Below, in pieces: positions 10,426-20,548 of a stretch of DNA of 64,000 nt. The DNA is from Pseudomonas sp. G34 (GTDB taxonomy: Bacteria; Pseudomonadota; Gammaproteobacteria; Pseudomonadales; Pseudomonadaceae). The DNA is taken from positions 248,001 to 312,000 of the forward strand of contig NZ_JAVHZV010000029.1 of NCBI RefSeq assembly GCF_031119625.1, read 5' to 3'. The notes beneath the pieces were generated by a model. That model was not told where the DNA came from, searched no databases, and worked only from the letters and a program-made list of their open reading frames with translations. How positions within the stretch are numbered: the stretch's first letter is position 1; each line of letters opens with the position of its first letter. Position numbers and translations under genes: made by a program.

Positions 10426-12870
10426 ATGCCACCCCTGACACGTAATCGGCCTCGTCTGGTGTCTTCGATTTCCTACTCCACCGTCTGCCTGAGCCTGATG
10501 CTCGGCCTGGGCAGCATCGCGCCCCTGGGCGCTGATGCACAAACCGTCGAGCGCAGCTACAGCGTGCCGAGCAGCAGCCTCGGCGAGGCCCTGAGCCGCT
10601 TCGCCAGCCAGGCCGGCGTGAGCCTGTCAGTGGACCCGACATTGGTCAGCGGCCGCAGCAGCCAGGGGCTGTCCGGCACCTACAGCGTCGATGAAGGTTT
10701 TGCCCGTCTGCTGCAGGGCAGCGGCCTGCGCCTGCAGCCGGTCAGCGACTCGGCCTACACCATAGCCCCGGCAGCCGACAGTGCCGAGACCCTGGAAATC
10801 GCCCCCACTGCGATCACTGGCGTGACCATGCCCTCGCAAAGCCTGGAGGGCGAGCGCTACGCCGGCGGCCAGGTGGCGCGGCGTAGCTCCCAGGGGCTGC
10901 TGGGCTCGCGGGACTTCATGGAGTCGCCGCTGAGCATGACCACCTACACCAGCGAGGCGGTGAAGAACACCCAGTCGCGGACCCTGGCCGACCTGACCGC
11001 CAGCGACCCGGCGGTGCGCTCCACCAACCCGGCGGGCGGGCGCTTCGAGCAGTTCACCATCCGCGGCTTCAGCCTGTTCAACAGCGACGTGTCCTACGGT
11101 GGGCTGTACGGGATCATGCCGACGTATTCCATCGACATGGAAATGGCCGACCGCGTCGACATCCTTCGCGGCCCGACCCAGCTGGTCAACGGCATCTCGC
11201 CACGCGGCAGCGTCGGCGGCGGTATCAACGTGGTGCCCAAGCGCGCCACCGACAAGCCGATCACCGAGTTCACCGGCAGCTACGCCTCGGACAGCCAGGT
11301 CGGCGGCGCGGTGGACGTAGGCCGTCGTTTCGGTGAGGACAACCGCTTCGGCATCCGCTTCAACGGCGTCAAGCAGTCCGGCGATACCGAGTGGGACCAC
11401 CAGAAGGTCAACCGTGAAATGGCCGTGGTCGGGCTGGATTTCCGCGATGAGCGCCTGCGTCTTTCCATGGACCTGGGGCATACCGAGCGCGACACCGATG
11501 CGCCCCAGGAGCGTGTGCTGGTCGGCGCCAACGCGCCGGTGCCAAGAGCCGGTGACGTGCGCCACAACTATGCCCAGGCCTGGACGAAAGCCGAGACCAG
11601 CGACACCTTTGGTGCCCTGCGTGGCGAGTACGATATCGATGATTCGTTGATGGTTTACGGCGCGGTAGGGGCGCGCAAGAGTAATCACGACTTCCTGCGG
11701 CATAACGTGTCGATCACCAATGCCGCGGGTGACTTCACCATCCAGCCCCGTGACTTCACCCGCGACGAAGACGTACGCACCGTCAATGCGGGTGTGCGCA
11801 AGTGGTTCCAGACCGGGCCCGTCAGCCATGAGCTCAATCTGGCTGCCGATTACTTCTCCATGGACTTCGAGAATGGCGGCGGGCGTTACGCCAACCGCGC
11901 GGGCAATCTCTACAACCCGGTCACCACGCCCGAACCGACCGTTCGCACGCGGACTGACTCGAAGATCTACACCGAGAACCGCTTCAGTGGCGTTGCCCTG
12001 TCCGACACCCTGGGGTTTCTCGAGGATCGTGTGCTGCTGACCCTCGGTGCGCGCTGGCAGCGCGTGAAGGTCGATGACTGGGAGAATGGCCGCAAGGGCG
12101 AGACCGGCTACGACGAAGAGAAACTCTCGCCGTCGGCCGGTGTGCTGTTCAAGGCCACCGATCAACTGTCGCTCTATGCCAACTACATGGAAGGGCTGAG
12201 CCAGGGCAAGATCGCACCCTCGACCGCCAACAACGAAGACGAAATCTTTGCGCCTTTCATCAGCCGTCAGCTTGAGGCCGGTGCCAAGTACGACATGGGC
12301 AAGTTCGCGATTACTGCCGCAGTGTTCCGCATCAAGCAACCGGCTTACGAGACTGCGGCGCCAGTAGGTAGTCAGCTTGAGGGCACGTTCGGCCCCAATG
12401 GCAAGCGCGTCAACGATGGCATCGAGCTGAACGTGTTCGGTGAGCCCATCGAAGGCTTCCGGCTGCTCGGCGGGGTGATGTATATCGACAGCGAGCTGAG
12501 GGACACCAACAACGGTGGCGCCACCGATGGCAACCGTGCCCCGGCGACGCCCAAGTACAACGCCAACCTCGGCGCCGAGTGGGACGTGCCAACGGTGCAG
12601 GGCCTGACCCTGACCGCCCGCAGCATGTACAGCAGCTCCCAGTACCTGGACCAGGCCAATACCAAGGAGATCGACTCCTGGACCCGCTACGACCTCGGCG
12701 CGCGCTATGCCTTCCAGGTCAACGAGACCGATGTCACCTTGCGTGGCACCGTCGAGAACGTGGCCAACTCCCGGGACTGGATCTCGGCGGGCGCCTCGGA
12801 TGACAGCGAGCCAGGCCTGACCCTCGCGACGCCACGCACTTTCGTGCTGTCGGCCACCCTCGGGTTCTGA
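10426..12870 (+). CDS. TonB-dependent ferric-siderophore receptor with N-terminal signalling (STN) domain
   Basis: 814-residue outer-membrane receptor. Order: signal peptide ending near GADAQ; STN secretin/TonB signalling domain (about residues 40-115, YSVPSSSLGEALSRFASQAG to GLRLQPVSDSAYTI); plug domain with MTTYTSEAVKNTQSRTLADL, FTIRGF and DILRGPTQLVNG; then a 22-strand-type barrel ending in TPRTFVLSATLGF, with a terminal phenylalanine. The STN domain fits signalling to the FecR/FecI pair just upstream. The ligand is not identifiable; a ferric hydroxamate, citrate or catecholate is possible. The long minus-strand frame 10627-12996 is a shadow. Confidence 0.95.
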   Translation: MPPLTRNRPRLVSSISYSTVCLSLMLGLGSIAPLGADAQTVERSYSVPSSSLGEALSRFASQAGVSLSVDPTLVSGRSSQGLSGTYSVDEGFARLLQGSGLRLQPVSDSAYTIAPAADSAETLEIAPTAITGVTMPSQSLEGERYAGGQVARRSSQGLLGSRDFMESPLSMTTYTSEAVKNTQSRTLADLTASDPAVRSTNPAGGRFEQFTIRGFSLFNSDVSYGGLYGIMPTYSIDMEMADRVDILRGPTQLVNGISPRGSVGGGINVVPKRATDKPITEFTGSYASDSQVGGAVDVGRRFGEDNRFGIRFNGVKQSGDTEWDHQKVNREMAVVGLDFRDERLRLSMDLGHTERDTDAPQERVLVGANAPVPRAGDVRHNYAQAWTKAETSDTFGALRGEYDIDDSLMVYGAVGARKSNHDFLRHNVSITNAAGDFTIQPRDFTRDEDVRTVNAGVRKWFQTGPVSHELNLAADYFSMDFENGGGRYANRAGNLYNPVTTPEPTVRTRTDSKIYTENRFSGVALSDTLGFLEDRVLLTLGARWQRVKVDDWENGRKGETGYDEEKLSPSAGVLFKATDQLSLYANYMEGLSQGKIAPSTANNEDEIFAPFISRQLEAGAKYDMGKFAITAAVFRIKQPAYETAAPVGSQLEGTFGPNGKRVNDGIELNVFGEPIEGFRLLGGVMYIDSELRDTNNGGATDGNRAPATPKYNANLGAEWDVPTVQGLTLTARSMYSSSQYLDQANTKEIDSWTRYDLGARYAFQVNETDVTLRGTVENVANSRDWISAGASDDSEPGLTLATPRTFVLSATLGF

Positions 12871-12890
12871 TGCATTGAACAGGGTCGAGC

Positions 12891-13808
12891 TTGCAAGCTG
12901 AAAAGACCGGGCTGATCTCCAGGCGCACGCTGATGCGCCTGTCCCTGGGCGCTCTCGCTGCCGGTGCAATGCCCCTGACCAAGGCAGGGCCCGCAACGCC
13001 GCGCGTCATCACCTTGTTCCAGGGCGCCACCGACACCGCGGTGGCGCTTGGCATCCGGCCGGCCGGGGTGGTCGATTCGTGGAGCGAGAAACCCATGTAT
13101 CGCTACCTGCGCCCGGCGCTGGCCGACGTGCCCCATGTCGGCCTGGAAACCCAGCCGAGCCTGGAGGACATCGCCTTGCTCACCCCGCAGTTGATCGTCG
13201 CCTCGCGCTTTCGCCACGAGCGGGTCAAGGGGCTGCTTGAACAGCTGTGCCCGGTGGTGATGCTCGATGAGGTATTCGAATTCCGCCAAACCCTGCGGGT
13301 GATGGGCGCCGCCACGGCGCGCAGCGTCGAAGCGCAGGTGTTGCAAGACCGTTGGAATGCTCGCGTCCATGAACTGCGCGAGCGCCTGGCCGCGAAGTTC
13401 GGCGCGCGCTGGCCGCTCAGCGTGTCGCTGCTGGACGTGCGTGAAGACCACGTGCGCAGCTACCTGCCCGACAGCTTCGCCGGCAGCGTGCTGGCCGAGC
13501 TGGGCTTCGTGTGGAACCGCCAGAGCCGCGATGCCACCGGGGTGTCCATCAAGCTGCGCAGCCGGGAAAGCCTGCCGGTGGCCGACGCCGATGTGTTCTT
13601 CGTGTTCGGCCGTGCCGACAGCCCGGCGGTGCAGCGCCATTACCAGGCGATTACCCATCATCCGCTGTGGCAGCGTATGGCCGCGCCGCAAGCCGGGCAG
13701 GTGTGGTGGGTGGATGGCGTGGCCTGGATATTCTCCGGCGGCATCCTTGGCGCCAATCGTATTCTCGACGACATCGAGCGCACCCTGCTGCAGGGCGCCG
13801 GGGCATGA
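12891..13808 (+). CDS. Iron(III)-chelate ABC transporter periplasmic binding protein (FecB/FhuD-like), Tat-type leader
   Basis: 305-residue periplasmic binding protein of the class III (BtuF/FhuD/FecB) fold. The leader has a twin-arginine motif [12 protein letters not shown], suggesting Tat export. Later segments are [32 protein letters not shown] and [15 protein letters not shown]. The start is TTG 12891; the downstream ATG within the leader would leave too little before the RR motif. It overlaps the next permease gene by 4 nt. It presumably takes the chelate delivered by the upstream receptor. Confidence 0.9.
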   Translation: MQAEKTGLISRRTLMRLSLGALAAGAMPLTKAGPATPRVITLFQGATDTAVALGIRPAGVVDSWSEKPMYRYLRPALADVPHVGLETQPSLEDIALLTPQLIVASRFRHERVKGLLEQLCPVVMLDEVFEFRQTLRVMGAATARSVEAQVLQDRWNARVHELRERLAAKFGARWPLSVSLLDVREDHVRSYLPDSFAGSVLAELGFVWNRQSRDATGVSIKLRSRESLPVADADVFFVFGRADSPAVQRHYQAITHHPLWQRMAAPQAGQVWWVDGVAWIFSGGILGANRILDDIERTLLQGAGA

Positions 13809-14794
13809 CGGCGTGGAGCAAACTGATCGTCGCCTTGGTCGTGCTGCTGGCCTGCTGCGTGCTGAGCCTGTCTACCGGCCCCAGCTGGATCGCTCCGCAC
13901 AGCGTGTTCGACGCCTTGCTGCAGGCCGATCCCGCGAACGTCGATCACTTGCTGGTCAACACCACGCGGCTGCCACGTACCCTGGTGGCGGTGGTGGTCG
14001 GCGCCAGCCTGGCGGTGGCCGGTGCGCTGATGCAGGCCATGACCCGCAACCCGCTGGCCTCGCCCGGGTTGTTCGGCATCAACGCCGGCGCGACCTTCGC
14101 GTTGATCGTCAGTTTGTCGCTGTTCTCCCTCGACTCGCCGGAGCAGTGGCTATGGAGCGCCTTCTTTGGCGCCGCCGTGGCCGGTGCCCTGGTCTGGACG
14201 GTGGGCAACAGCGGGCAGGGCGCGCTCAACCCGTTGCGCATGGTGCTCGCGGGGGCGGCGATCACCGCGCTGTTCACGGCATTCAGCCAGGCGCTGCTGG
14301 TGATCGACCAACAAGGTTTGGATACCGTGCTGTTCTGGCTGGCCGGCTCGCTCAGTGAGCGCAGCCTCGCCACCGCCTTGCCGCTGCTGATCTGTGCACT
14401 GGTAGCGCTGCTGGTGGCCTGCCTGCTCGGCGCCCAGGTCAACGTACTGAATGCCGGCGTGCAGATCGCCATCGGCCTGGGCCAGCGCACCGGCCTGATC
14501 CGCCTGCAGCTGGGCGTGCTGGTGGTGCTGCTGGCTGGCAGCGCGGTGTCACTGGCCGGCAGCATCGGTTTTATCGGCCTGATCGTGCCGCACATGGTGC
14601 GCCGCCTGGTTGGCATCGACCATCGGGTGATGCTGCCCGGTTGCGCGCTGCTCGGCGCCACGCTGCTGCTGGTTGCCGACATGCTCGCCCGGGTGCTGAT
14701 CCTGCCCCAGGAAGTGCCGGTCGGGGTGATGACCGCGCTGTTCGGCGCGCCGTTCTTTATCGCTCTGGCAAGGCGCGGAGGGCGGAATGCTTGA
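13805..14794 (+). CDS. FecCD-family iron-chelate ABC permease (first subunit)
   Basis: 329-residue multi-span permease of the BtuC/FecCD family, with [33 protein letters not shown] (diagnostic segment R-x-P-R-x5-G and NPLASP), FGINAGA, and the late [19 protein letters not shown] coupling region. ATG 13805 overlaps the binding-protein stop (ATGA), so the extended upstream frame is rejected. It pairs with the following permease gene (8-nt overlap). Confidence 0.94.
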   Translation: MTAWSKLIVALVVLLACCVLSLSTGPSWIAPHSVFDALLQADPANVDHLLVNTTRLPRTLVAVVVGASLAVAGALMQAMTRNPLASPGLFGINAGATFALIVSLSLFSLDSPEQWLWSAFFGAAVAGALVWTVGNSGQGALNPLRMVLAGAAITALFTAFSQALLVIDQQGLDTVLFWLAGSLSERSLATALPLLICALVALLVACLLGAQVNVLNAGVQIAIGLGQRTGLIRLQLGVLVVLLAGSAVSLAGSIGFIGLIVPHMVRRLVGIDHRVMLPGCALLGATLLLVADMLARVLILPQEVPVGVMTALFGAPFFIALARRGGRNA

Positions 14795-15818
14795 AGTAAC
14801 GGTTTTACGCTGGCGAGGATTTTCCCGCCGCATCGAGCGCAAGGGCTCGTTACCTCTGCTGCTGGCCGTGCTGTTCAGCGTGGCGGTGATGCTGCTGAGC
14901 CTGTGCCTGGGCAAGGTCATGCTTTCGCCACAACGGGTCGCCAGCGTGCTGGCGGGCGAGGGCGGTGCCGGGCTGAGCTTTATCGTCGAGCAGCTGCGTT
15001 TGCCGCGCCTGCTGCTCGGCGCGCTGATCGGCGGCGCCCTGGCGGTGTCCGGGTTGATCCTGCAGGCCGTGGTGCGCAACCCGCTGGCTTCGCCGGACCT
15101 GCTCGGCCTGTCCAGCGGCGCCAGTGCGGCGGCGGTGCTGTACCTGTCGGGCTTCGCGGCGACCTGGGGCATGGGCGGCCTGCCGCTGGCGGCAATGCTC
15201 GGCGCCGGCAGTGCTGCGCTGGCGGTCTATGGCCTGGCCTGGCAGCAGGGCACCTCACCGCTGCGGCTGGTGCTGATCGGCGTCGGCGTGTCGGCCATGC
15301 TGGCCGCGGCCACCACCTTCATGCTGGTGTTCAGCCCGCTGAGCACCACCTTGTCGGCCTACGTATGGCTGACTGGCAGCGTGTACGGCGCGGGCTGGCC
15401 AGAGGTGAAAGGGCTGGCGAGCGTGCTGCTGTGCCTGCTGCCGATGCTGATTTTGCTGTCGCGCCACGTGGTGGTTCAGCAGTTGGACGAGGGCCTGGCT
15501 CGCGGCATCGGCGTGCCGGTGCAGTGGCTGCGCGCCGCGTTGCTCGCCGTCAGTGTGGCCCTGGCCGGTTCGGCCATCGCCTGGGGCGGCGCCATGGCCT
15601 TCGTCGGGTTGATCGCCCCGCATATCGCCCGCCAGCTGATTCCCATCGGTTTCGCCGCCCAGGCCTGCATGGCGGCGCTGGTCGGCGCCAACCTGGTAAT
15701 GCTCGCCGACCTGGCCGGGCGCACCCTGTTCCTGCCGCTGGACCTGCCTGCCGGCATCTTCGTCGCCGTGTTCGGCACCCCGTATTTTCTCTACCTGCTG
15801 ATCAAACAGCGGCAGTGA
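14787..15818 (+). CDS. FecCD-family iron-chelate ABC permease (second subunit)
   Basis: 343-residue permease with [37 protein letters not shown] and [17 protein letters not shown], the same landmarks as its upstream partner. The two permeases would form the heterodimeric membrane channel, as FecC-FecD do. Starts at ATG 14787 inside the end of the preceding gene; an alternative ATG is not obvious before the first membrane span. Confidence 0.94.
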   Translation: MLEVTVLRWRGFSRRIERKGSLPLLLAVLFSVAVMLLSLCLGKVMLSPQRVASVLAGEGGAGLSFIVEQLRLPRLLLGALIGGALAVSGLILQAVVRNPLASPDLLGLSSGASAAAVLYLSGFAATWGMGGLPLAAMLGAGSAALAVYGLAWQQGTSPLRLVLIGVGVSAMLAAATTFMLVFSPLSTTLSAYVWLTGSVYGAGWPEVKGLASVLLCLLPMLILLSRHVVVQQLDEGLARGIGVPVQWLRAALLAVSVALAGSAIAWGGAMAFVGLIAPHIARQLIPIGFAAQACMAALVGANLVMLADLAGRTLFLPLDLPAGIFVAVFGTPYFLYLLIKQRQ

Positions 15819-15828
15819 GGACCCAGAC

Positions 15829-16620
15829 ATGACCGCCATCGCCAGCCGCAACCTGACCCTGGCCTACCAGCGCCAGACCATCATCGACAACCTCGACCTG
15901 GAGCTGCCGCGCGGCCGGGTCTCGGTGCTGATCGGCAGTAACGGCTGTGGCAAGAGCACGCTGCTGAAAGCCTTCGCGCGGTTGCTCAAGCCCCAGGCCG
16001 GCACGGTGATCCTCAATGGCGCCGACATCCAGCGCAAACCCACTGCCGCGGTGGCGCGGGAGCTGGCGATCCTGCCGCAGATGCCGGTAGCGCCGGAGGG
16101 CATCAGCGTGCGCCAGCTGGTCGCGCTGGGGCGCTACCCGTACCAGAGCTGGATGCAGCAGTGGTCGGCCGAGGACGAAGCGGTGGTGGCCCGTGCGCTG
16201 ACCCGCACCGGCCTCGATGAGCTGGCCGAGCGGCCGGTCGACGCGCTCTCCGGCGGCCAGCGGCAGCGCGCCTGGATCGCCATGACCCTGGCCCAGCAAA
16301 CGCCCTTGTTGTTGCTCGACGAGCCGACCACCTTTCTCGACCTGGCCCACCAGATCGAGGTGCTCGACCTGTTGCGCGAGCTCAATCGCCAGGAGGGCAA
16401 GACCATCGTCATGGTCCTGCACGACCTCAACCTGGCCTGTCGCTATGCCGATCACATGGTCGCCGTGCACCAGCGCACCGCCTATGCCCAGGGCAAGCCG
16501 GCGGACATCCTCAGCGAAGAACTGGTCAAGACGGTGTTCGACCTGGATTGCCGGATCATCCCCGACCCGTTCTTCCACACGCCGCTGTGCATTCCCTTTG
16601 GCCGGGACATTCCACGATGA
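15829..16620 (+). CDS. Iron-chelate ABC transporter ATPase (FecE/FhuC-like)
   Basis: 263-residue ABC ATPase: Walker [10 protein letters not shown] (about residues 39-47), Q-loop in LAILPQMP, signature [13 protein letters not shown], Walker [14 protein letters not shown] and switch histidine in [13 protein letters not shown]. Follows the permeases by 10 nt and overlaps the next gene by 4 nt. It energises uptake of the ferric chelate. Confidence 0.96.
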   Translation: MTAIASRNLTLAYQRQTIIDNLDLELPRGRVSVLIGSNGCGKSTLLKAFARLLKPQAGTVILNGADIQRKPTAAVARELAILPQMPVAPEGISVRQLVALGRYPYQSWMQQWSAEDEAVVARALTRTGLDELAERPVDALSGGQRQRAWIAMTLAQQTPLLLLDEPTTFLDLAHQIEVLDLLRELNRQEGKTIVMVLHDLNLACRYADHMVAVHQRTAYAQGKPADILSEELVKTVFDLDCRIIPDPFFHTPLCIPFGRDIPR

Positions 16621-17387
16621 GCTTCAGCGCCGCCGAGTGGGCCAGCCTTTCCAGCGCGCTGCGCCTGCGCCGCGCAAGCGAACGGGATATTGAGCGCAGC
16701 CTGCCGGCCGCCGAACTGCTCGACGCCGCCACCTGCACCAGGCTGCTGGATCAGCTTGGCCCGGTGATTCTCTCGCCGTCGCGGCGCATCACCGCCTCGC
16801 TGCTGGGCAAGCGTCAGTCTTTTCTGCTCACCGGCGCCTGCCTGTACGCGATGTCCGCCTACGACAAGGGATTGCAGCTGTCGCTGGACAACACCTTTAT
16901 CGAGTACGGCCACGACGATGGCCTGTGGACCTCGGCGCTGCCGCTGCGCAGCCTGGCCGTCAGCCAGCCGCAACCCGGCGCGCGTGAGGCCTGGCGCGCG
17001 GCGCTGGCCGGTCAGCTGTTCGCCGGCTTGCTGCAGCCGCTGTGGGAGAGTTTCTACCGGCTCACCGGCGTGTCGCGACGCATCCTCTGGGAAAACACCG
17101 CGGTGCGCGTCTACTCGCTGTACGAGCGGCGCCTGGCCAAGCTCGAATGCGCCGTGACGCGCCAACGCTGCGCCGAGGACTTTCGCTGGCTGACCACCGA
17201 GGCGCCCGCAAGCCTGTTCGGCCTCGACTACAACCCGCTGCAGCACTTCAACCGGCCACTGACGCCTGTCGATGACGGCGCCCGCGCGGTGCGTTTCCGC
17301 CGCACCTGCTGCTTCTACTACCAGGCCAGCGACCCGGTGGAATACTGCTCCACCTGCCCGTTGATCCGCCCCAAGGCCCCGCGCTGA
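16617..17387 (+). CDS. FhuF-like siderophore-iron reductase
   Basis: 256-residue protein resembling FhuF, a cytoplasmic-side [2Fe-2S] protein that reduces siderophore-bound iron to release it. The diagnostic feature is the C-terminal cysteine set, [19 protein letters not shown], read as CC-x11-C-x2-C, close to the CC-x10-C-x2-C of E. coli FhuF. Start ATG 16617 overlaps the ATPase stop by 4 nt and is the last gene of the operon. Together with the receptor and importer it completes an uptake-and-release pathway. Confidence 0.85.
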   Translation: MSFSAAEWASLSSALRLRRASERDIERSLPAAELLDAATCTRLLDQLGPVILSPSRRITASLLGKRQSFLLTGACLYAMSAYDKGLQLSLDNTFIEYGHDDGLWTSALPLRSLAVSQPQPGAREAWRAALAGQLFAGLLQPLWESFYRLTGVSRRILWENTAVRVYSLYERRLAKLECAVTRQRCAEDFRWLTTEAPASLFGLDYNPLQHFNRPLTPVDDGARAVRFRRTCCFYYQASDPVEYCSTCPLIRPKAPR

Positions 17388-17474
17388 CGCCAGAGGCCAA
17401 TACGTTGGCACGCACGGATCGATATGCGCCGTGGTGAATTGCCGGTGTAGCACCAGCACGTCTTGGCCTGGCGG

Positions 17475-18299
17475 TCACTGCATGTCGCGGGCCTGTATCC
17501 ACAGCACGGCGTCCTGGGACAGCGCCTTGCCCTTGTAGGTCTTGGTGCTGCCGATATCGAGTGCGGCGATGCCCCACCAGCCGGCGCGGGGCAGGCCGAT
17601 GGTCACCACGCCTTCGGCATCCGAATAGGTACTCAGGGTATTGAAGGCGGGTTGCGGCGAGGTGACTTCGCCCTTCGGGTTGAAGGCGTTCCTGTCGAGC
17701 TCGACGCCATGGTTGAGGTACTCGACCTCGATCTGCGCGTAGGGGACGGGTTTGCCGTCGGCCAGCACCTGAGCGCGGAACACGCCGCCGGTCCAGTTCG
17801 CATAGGGCTTGCTGAGCGGCTTGATATCGACCGGCAGATCCTGGGCGTCTGCCCACTGGCCGGGTACACCACCGACGTTGACGATCAGCTTGGTGAACTG
17901 CTGGATGTACAGATCTTCCTCGGCCTCCAGATAGGGCTCGGGCTCCAGGACGAAAATATGATCACCCAGGGCGCGCATCATTTCCTTGGGGAGGGTGGCG
18001 CGGAAGGCGCCTGCACGGTTTTCCTGGCTTTGCCATTCAACGGGGCGCAGGTAGTGCAGCAGGTCGGTTTTCTCGCCGTTATGGGAATTGATATGGCTGA
18101 ACGCCAGAGGCTTGCCCATGGCCATGGTCGGGCCGCCGTCGAACGGGTGGGTGAACACCGCCGCGACCTCCAGTTCATGGGCCTTCTGCATCGCGGTGTC
18201 GTCCACGTAAAGCAGTTGAAAATGCGCGTGGGCAAAGCTGGTGGCGCTGGCCAGGGCGGCGCAGGTCAGTGTCTGGAGCAGTCGGTGTGCAAGGATCAT
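17475..18299 (-). CDS. DUF4198-family periplasmic protein (NikK-like)
   Basis: 274-residue exported protein. The signal peptide ends SFAHA before HFQLLYVDD, so cleavage after AHA would leave histidine as residue 1. The family (DUF4198) includes NikK, a periplasmic component of nickel uptake systems. Internal segments VFTHPFDGGPTMAMGKP, GDHIFVLEPEPYL and GWWGIAALDIG fit the family. It is the last gene of the minus-strand metal-importer operon, 7 nt after the small secreted gene. The metal is not known; copper and nickel are both compatible with an N-terminal histidine. Confidence 0.8.
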   Translation of the reverse strand: MILAHRLLQTLTCAALASATSFAHAHFQLLYVDDTAMQKAHELEVAAVFTHPFDGGPTMAMGKPLAFSHINSHNGEKTDLLHYLRPVEWQSQENRAGAFRATLPKEMMRALGDHIFVLEPEPYLEAEEDLYIQQFTKLIVNVGGVPGQWADAQDLPVDIKPLSKPYANWTGGVFRAQVLADGKPVPYAQIEVEYLNHGVELDRNAFNPKGEVTSPQPAFNTLSTYSDAEGVVTIGLPRAGWWGIAALDIGSTKTYKGKALSQDAVLWIQARDMQ

Positions 18300-18306
18300 G
18301 GCGTTA

Positions 18307-18630
18307 CTACCTCGTGATATCGGAAGACTGGATGGTGACGGCGTGACCGTCACCGCCGAGAAACACCACGCTGTAGTCAGCAGCGGGTGGCTTGAAGCCG
18401 TAGGTACCGTCCGCACCGATGCTGCCGTCGAGCAGCACCTTGCCGCTGGCGTCCTGTACATGCACCTTGCGACCGGCCGCCGAGCTGCCGTCGGTGAAGC
18501 CCGCTTCGCATTTCACCGCGTCGTCCTGCTCGATGTAGCAGTCGAATACCGGGCCGTGGGCAAGTGCGGCCTGGCTGAGCACGAGCGTGCCCAGCACCGC
18601 GGTTCGAACAACGGAACAGAAGCGTTTCAT
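18307..18630 (-). CDS. Small periplasmic protein, NikL-like pattern
   Basis: 107 residues. The signal peptide ends AALA before HGPVFDCYIEQDDAVKC, again giving a predicted N-terminal histidine. Two cysteines (in FDCYIE and VKCEAG) lie near the N-terminus and could pair. The C-terminal part (GRKVHVQDASGKVLLDGSIG, then ADGTYGFKPP) looks like a small transthyretin-type beta sandwich. Paired with a DUF4198 protein, as NikL is with NikK in nickel systems, but the resemblance is by pattern only. Start overlaps the binding-protein stop by 4 nt. Confidence 0.7.
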   Translation of the reverse strand: MKRFCSVVRTAVLGTLVLSQAALAHGPVFDCYIEQDDAVKCEAGFTDGSSAAGRKVHVQDASGKVLLDGSIGADGTYGFKPPAADYSVVFLGGDGHAVTIQSSDITR

Positions 18631-19646
18631 GGCTGTGGGGCTCCAGGGTCAGGGTTGGTGACAGAGTGCGCGGCCTGGCTCGGCGGGGCGAACGCCGCCA
18701 GCACGGCATCCAGGTCGGCGCGCACCAGCTCGTCGTAGGCTTTGCTCGGGTCGGCGAGAATGCCCGGGTTGCCGGCATCGAGAAGCAGCAGGCGTGCGCC
18801 GCCGGCTTCGATGGCCTGGGTGATGGCAGCGTCCGGCGGCCATTTGTGCACCACCACCTTGATGTCGTGCTCGCGCAGGTAACGGCTCAGGGCCTCACGG
18901 TCGGCCTGGCTCCAGTCGATGTCCTGGCGCACGAACCAGCCGTCGACGAAGATATCGAACTCGCCGAACAGGTAGATGAACTCGTCCGCCAGCGACAGCA
19001 CCCGCAGGTCCGGGATCTGCGCCAGGCGCGGGCCGTAGTCGGCCTTGAGCTGGCGTAAGCGGTTTTCCAGCGCACTGAGGTTATGGGCGATTCGCGGCGC
19101 ATCCTCGGGGGAAAGGCGTGCCAGGTCGGCGGCGATGATTGCCGACATGCGCATCGCGTTGACCGGGCCGAGCCAGGCATAGGGCGATGGCCCCGCGCTG
19201 TGCTGATCGTCAGCTGCAGCCCACGGCACGTCGTTGGCCGGGGCTTGGGTTACCGCCACACCCGGCTTGACCGGATCCCAGGAGCGCGATGCGTCGATCT
19301 CGACGATGCGCAGGTTGTGCCGGCGCGCGCTGGCGAACAGGGGGTCGGAGTGCCACAGGCTGCTCAGGGTGATTACCGCATCGGCCTGCTGGAACACGCC
19401 AGGATCCAGGCGCGCCAGGGCACTGGCCTGGCTTTGCATGGGCACCGCGGCGTCTGCCGGGATGCGCACGGCGGTGATGCGGGTGCCCTGGCAAAGGCTC
19501 GCGGTGAGTGCATGCAGGGCCGGCAGGGCAACCAGTACCCGTGGCGGTGCGCTGCCCGCGAACACGGCTGTTGACGCGCCCAGCAGTAGGGCCAGAAACA
19601 GCCAGCGCACTGCGCGGGGGCGCACTGAAAACACGGTCAGGCTCAT
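18627..19646 (-). CDS. ZnuA-like (cluster A-I) metal-binding protein paralogue lacking the usual histidine ligands
   Basis: 339 residues with a signal peptide (ending STAVFAG) and the ZnuA-family layout: DAVITLSSLWHSDPLF, PYAWLGPVNAMRMSAIIAADL, LRVLSLADEFIYLFGEFD, then DIKVVVHKWPPDAAI and LLLLDAGNPG. At the three places where metal-binding ZnuA proteins have histidine (PH in the first loop, DPHxWLDP, and the HxAFGYF region) this protein has QSQ, PYAWLGP and LADEFIYLF. It may bind a different ligand, act as an accessory protein, or be non-binding. Encoded after the permease (4-nt overlap). Confidence 0.8.
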   Translation of the reverse strand: MSLTVFSVRPRAVRWLFLALLLGASTAVFAGSAPPRVLVALPALHALTASLCQGTRITAVRIPADAAVPMQSQASALARLDPGVFQQADAVITLSSLWHSDPLFASARRHNLRIVEIDASRSWDPVKPGVAVTQAPANDVPWAAADDQHSAGPSPYAWLGPVNAMRMSAIIAADLARLSPEDAPRIAHNLSALENRLRQLKADYGPRLAQIPDLRVLSLADEFIYLFGEFDIFVDGWFVRQDIDWSQADREALSRYLREHDIKVVVHKWPPDAAITQAIEAGGARLLLLDAGNPGILADPSKAYDELVRADLDAVLAAFAPPSQAAHSVTNPDPGAPQP

Positions 19647-20548
19647 ACGCTGGCTCCCCTGAAACGGGCGGTACTGGCGCGGATGATGGTGGTCAGCACG
19701 AACACCAGGGCGGCGACGATCACGATCGCGCCGCCGGTGGGCACCGGGATGTAGAACTGCATGGGCACCAGGATGCCGACCACGCAGGAGAAGGTGGCGA
19801 TCAACGCGGCGAGGGTGACCAGCACCGGCAAGGAGCGGCTGATGTTGCGTGCGGCTGCGGCCGGGATGAGCAGCAGGGCTTCGACCAGCACGGCGCCGAT
19901 GATTTTCAGGCAGGCCACCGTTACCAGGGTGACCAGCACCACGAACAGGTATTCGACCACCCGCACCGGCACGCCGCGCGCATGGGCCAGGCTGGGGTTG
20001 AGGCTGGCCAGCAGCATCGCGTTGTACAGTGGCAGGCCGATGAGCGCGCATACCAGGGTAACGCCCAGCAGTACGTTCATGTCGGTGTGGTCGACCGCCA
20101 GAATCGAGCCGAACAGCACGCTCTCCATCACGTGGGTATTGATCTTCGCCGACACGAACAGCAGCAGCGAGGCACCGACCGCCAGGGAAATCGACAGGAA
20201 CACGCCGATCAGCGTGTCGTTGGCCAGCGTGGTGCGGTGCTGGGTGTACTTGAGCGTCAGGGCGAACAGCAGGCAGAAACCGAACATCGACAGGTACGGC
20301 GAGGTGTAGGACTCGCCGACCAGCACGCCGATGGCCACGCCGGTCATCGCGGCATTGCCGACCGACTGGCTGAAGAACGCCATGCGCTTGATCATCACCA
20401 TGGAGCCCAGCACGCCGAGCAGCGGGCCGATCAGCAAGGCGCAGAGCAGGGCATTGATGACGAACTCGTATTCGAACGGCTGCGGCAGCACCTGGCTGGC
20501 GGCCAGCGCCTGCAGGTGGTCGCGTATCCAGCTGTACAGATCACTCAT
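19643..20548 (-). CDS. ZnuB-family metal ABC transporter permease
   Basis: 301-residue ABC-3 family permease with the typical segments LLIGPLLGVLGSMVMIKRMAFFSQSVGNAAMTG (start), NDTLIGVFLSISLAVG and LKIIGAVLVEALLLIPAAAAR near the end. ATG 20548 is preferred over the 20587 extension because it overlaps the ATPase end by 8 nt and begins the aligned region. Only one permease gene is present, so a homodimer is expected. Confidence 0.92.
   Translation of the reverse strand: MSDLYSWIRDHLQALAASQVLPQPFEYEFVINALLCALLIGPLLGVLGSMVMIKRMAFFSQSVGNAAMTGVAIGVLVGESYTSPYLSMFGFCLLFALTLKYTQHRTTLANDTLIGVFLSISLAVGASLLLFVSAKINTHVMESVLFGSILAVDHTDMNVLLGVTLVCALIGLPLYNAMLLASLNPSLAHARGVPVRVVEYLFVVLVTLVTVACLKIIGAVLVEALLLIPAAAARNISRSLPVLVTLAALIATFSCVVGILVPMQFYIPVPTGGAIVIVAALVFVLTTIIRASTARFRGASV

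Noticed and set aside
10627-12996. 789-codon open frame opposite the TonB receptor gene
   Set aside because: His/Ala/Gly-rich shadow of the receptor; no signal, motif or ribosome site.
18338-18356. GTGAC...GTCAC sequence as a matS (MatP) site near the terminus
   Set aside because: Spacing does not fit the 13-bp GTGACRNYGTCAC form, and the sequence lies inside a coding region.
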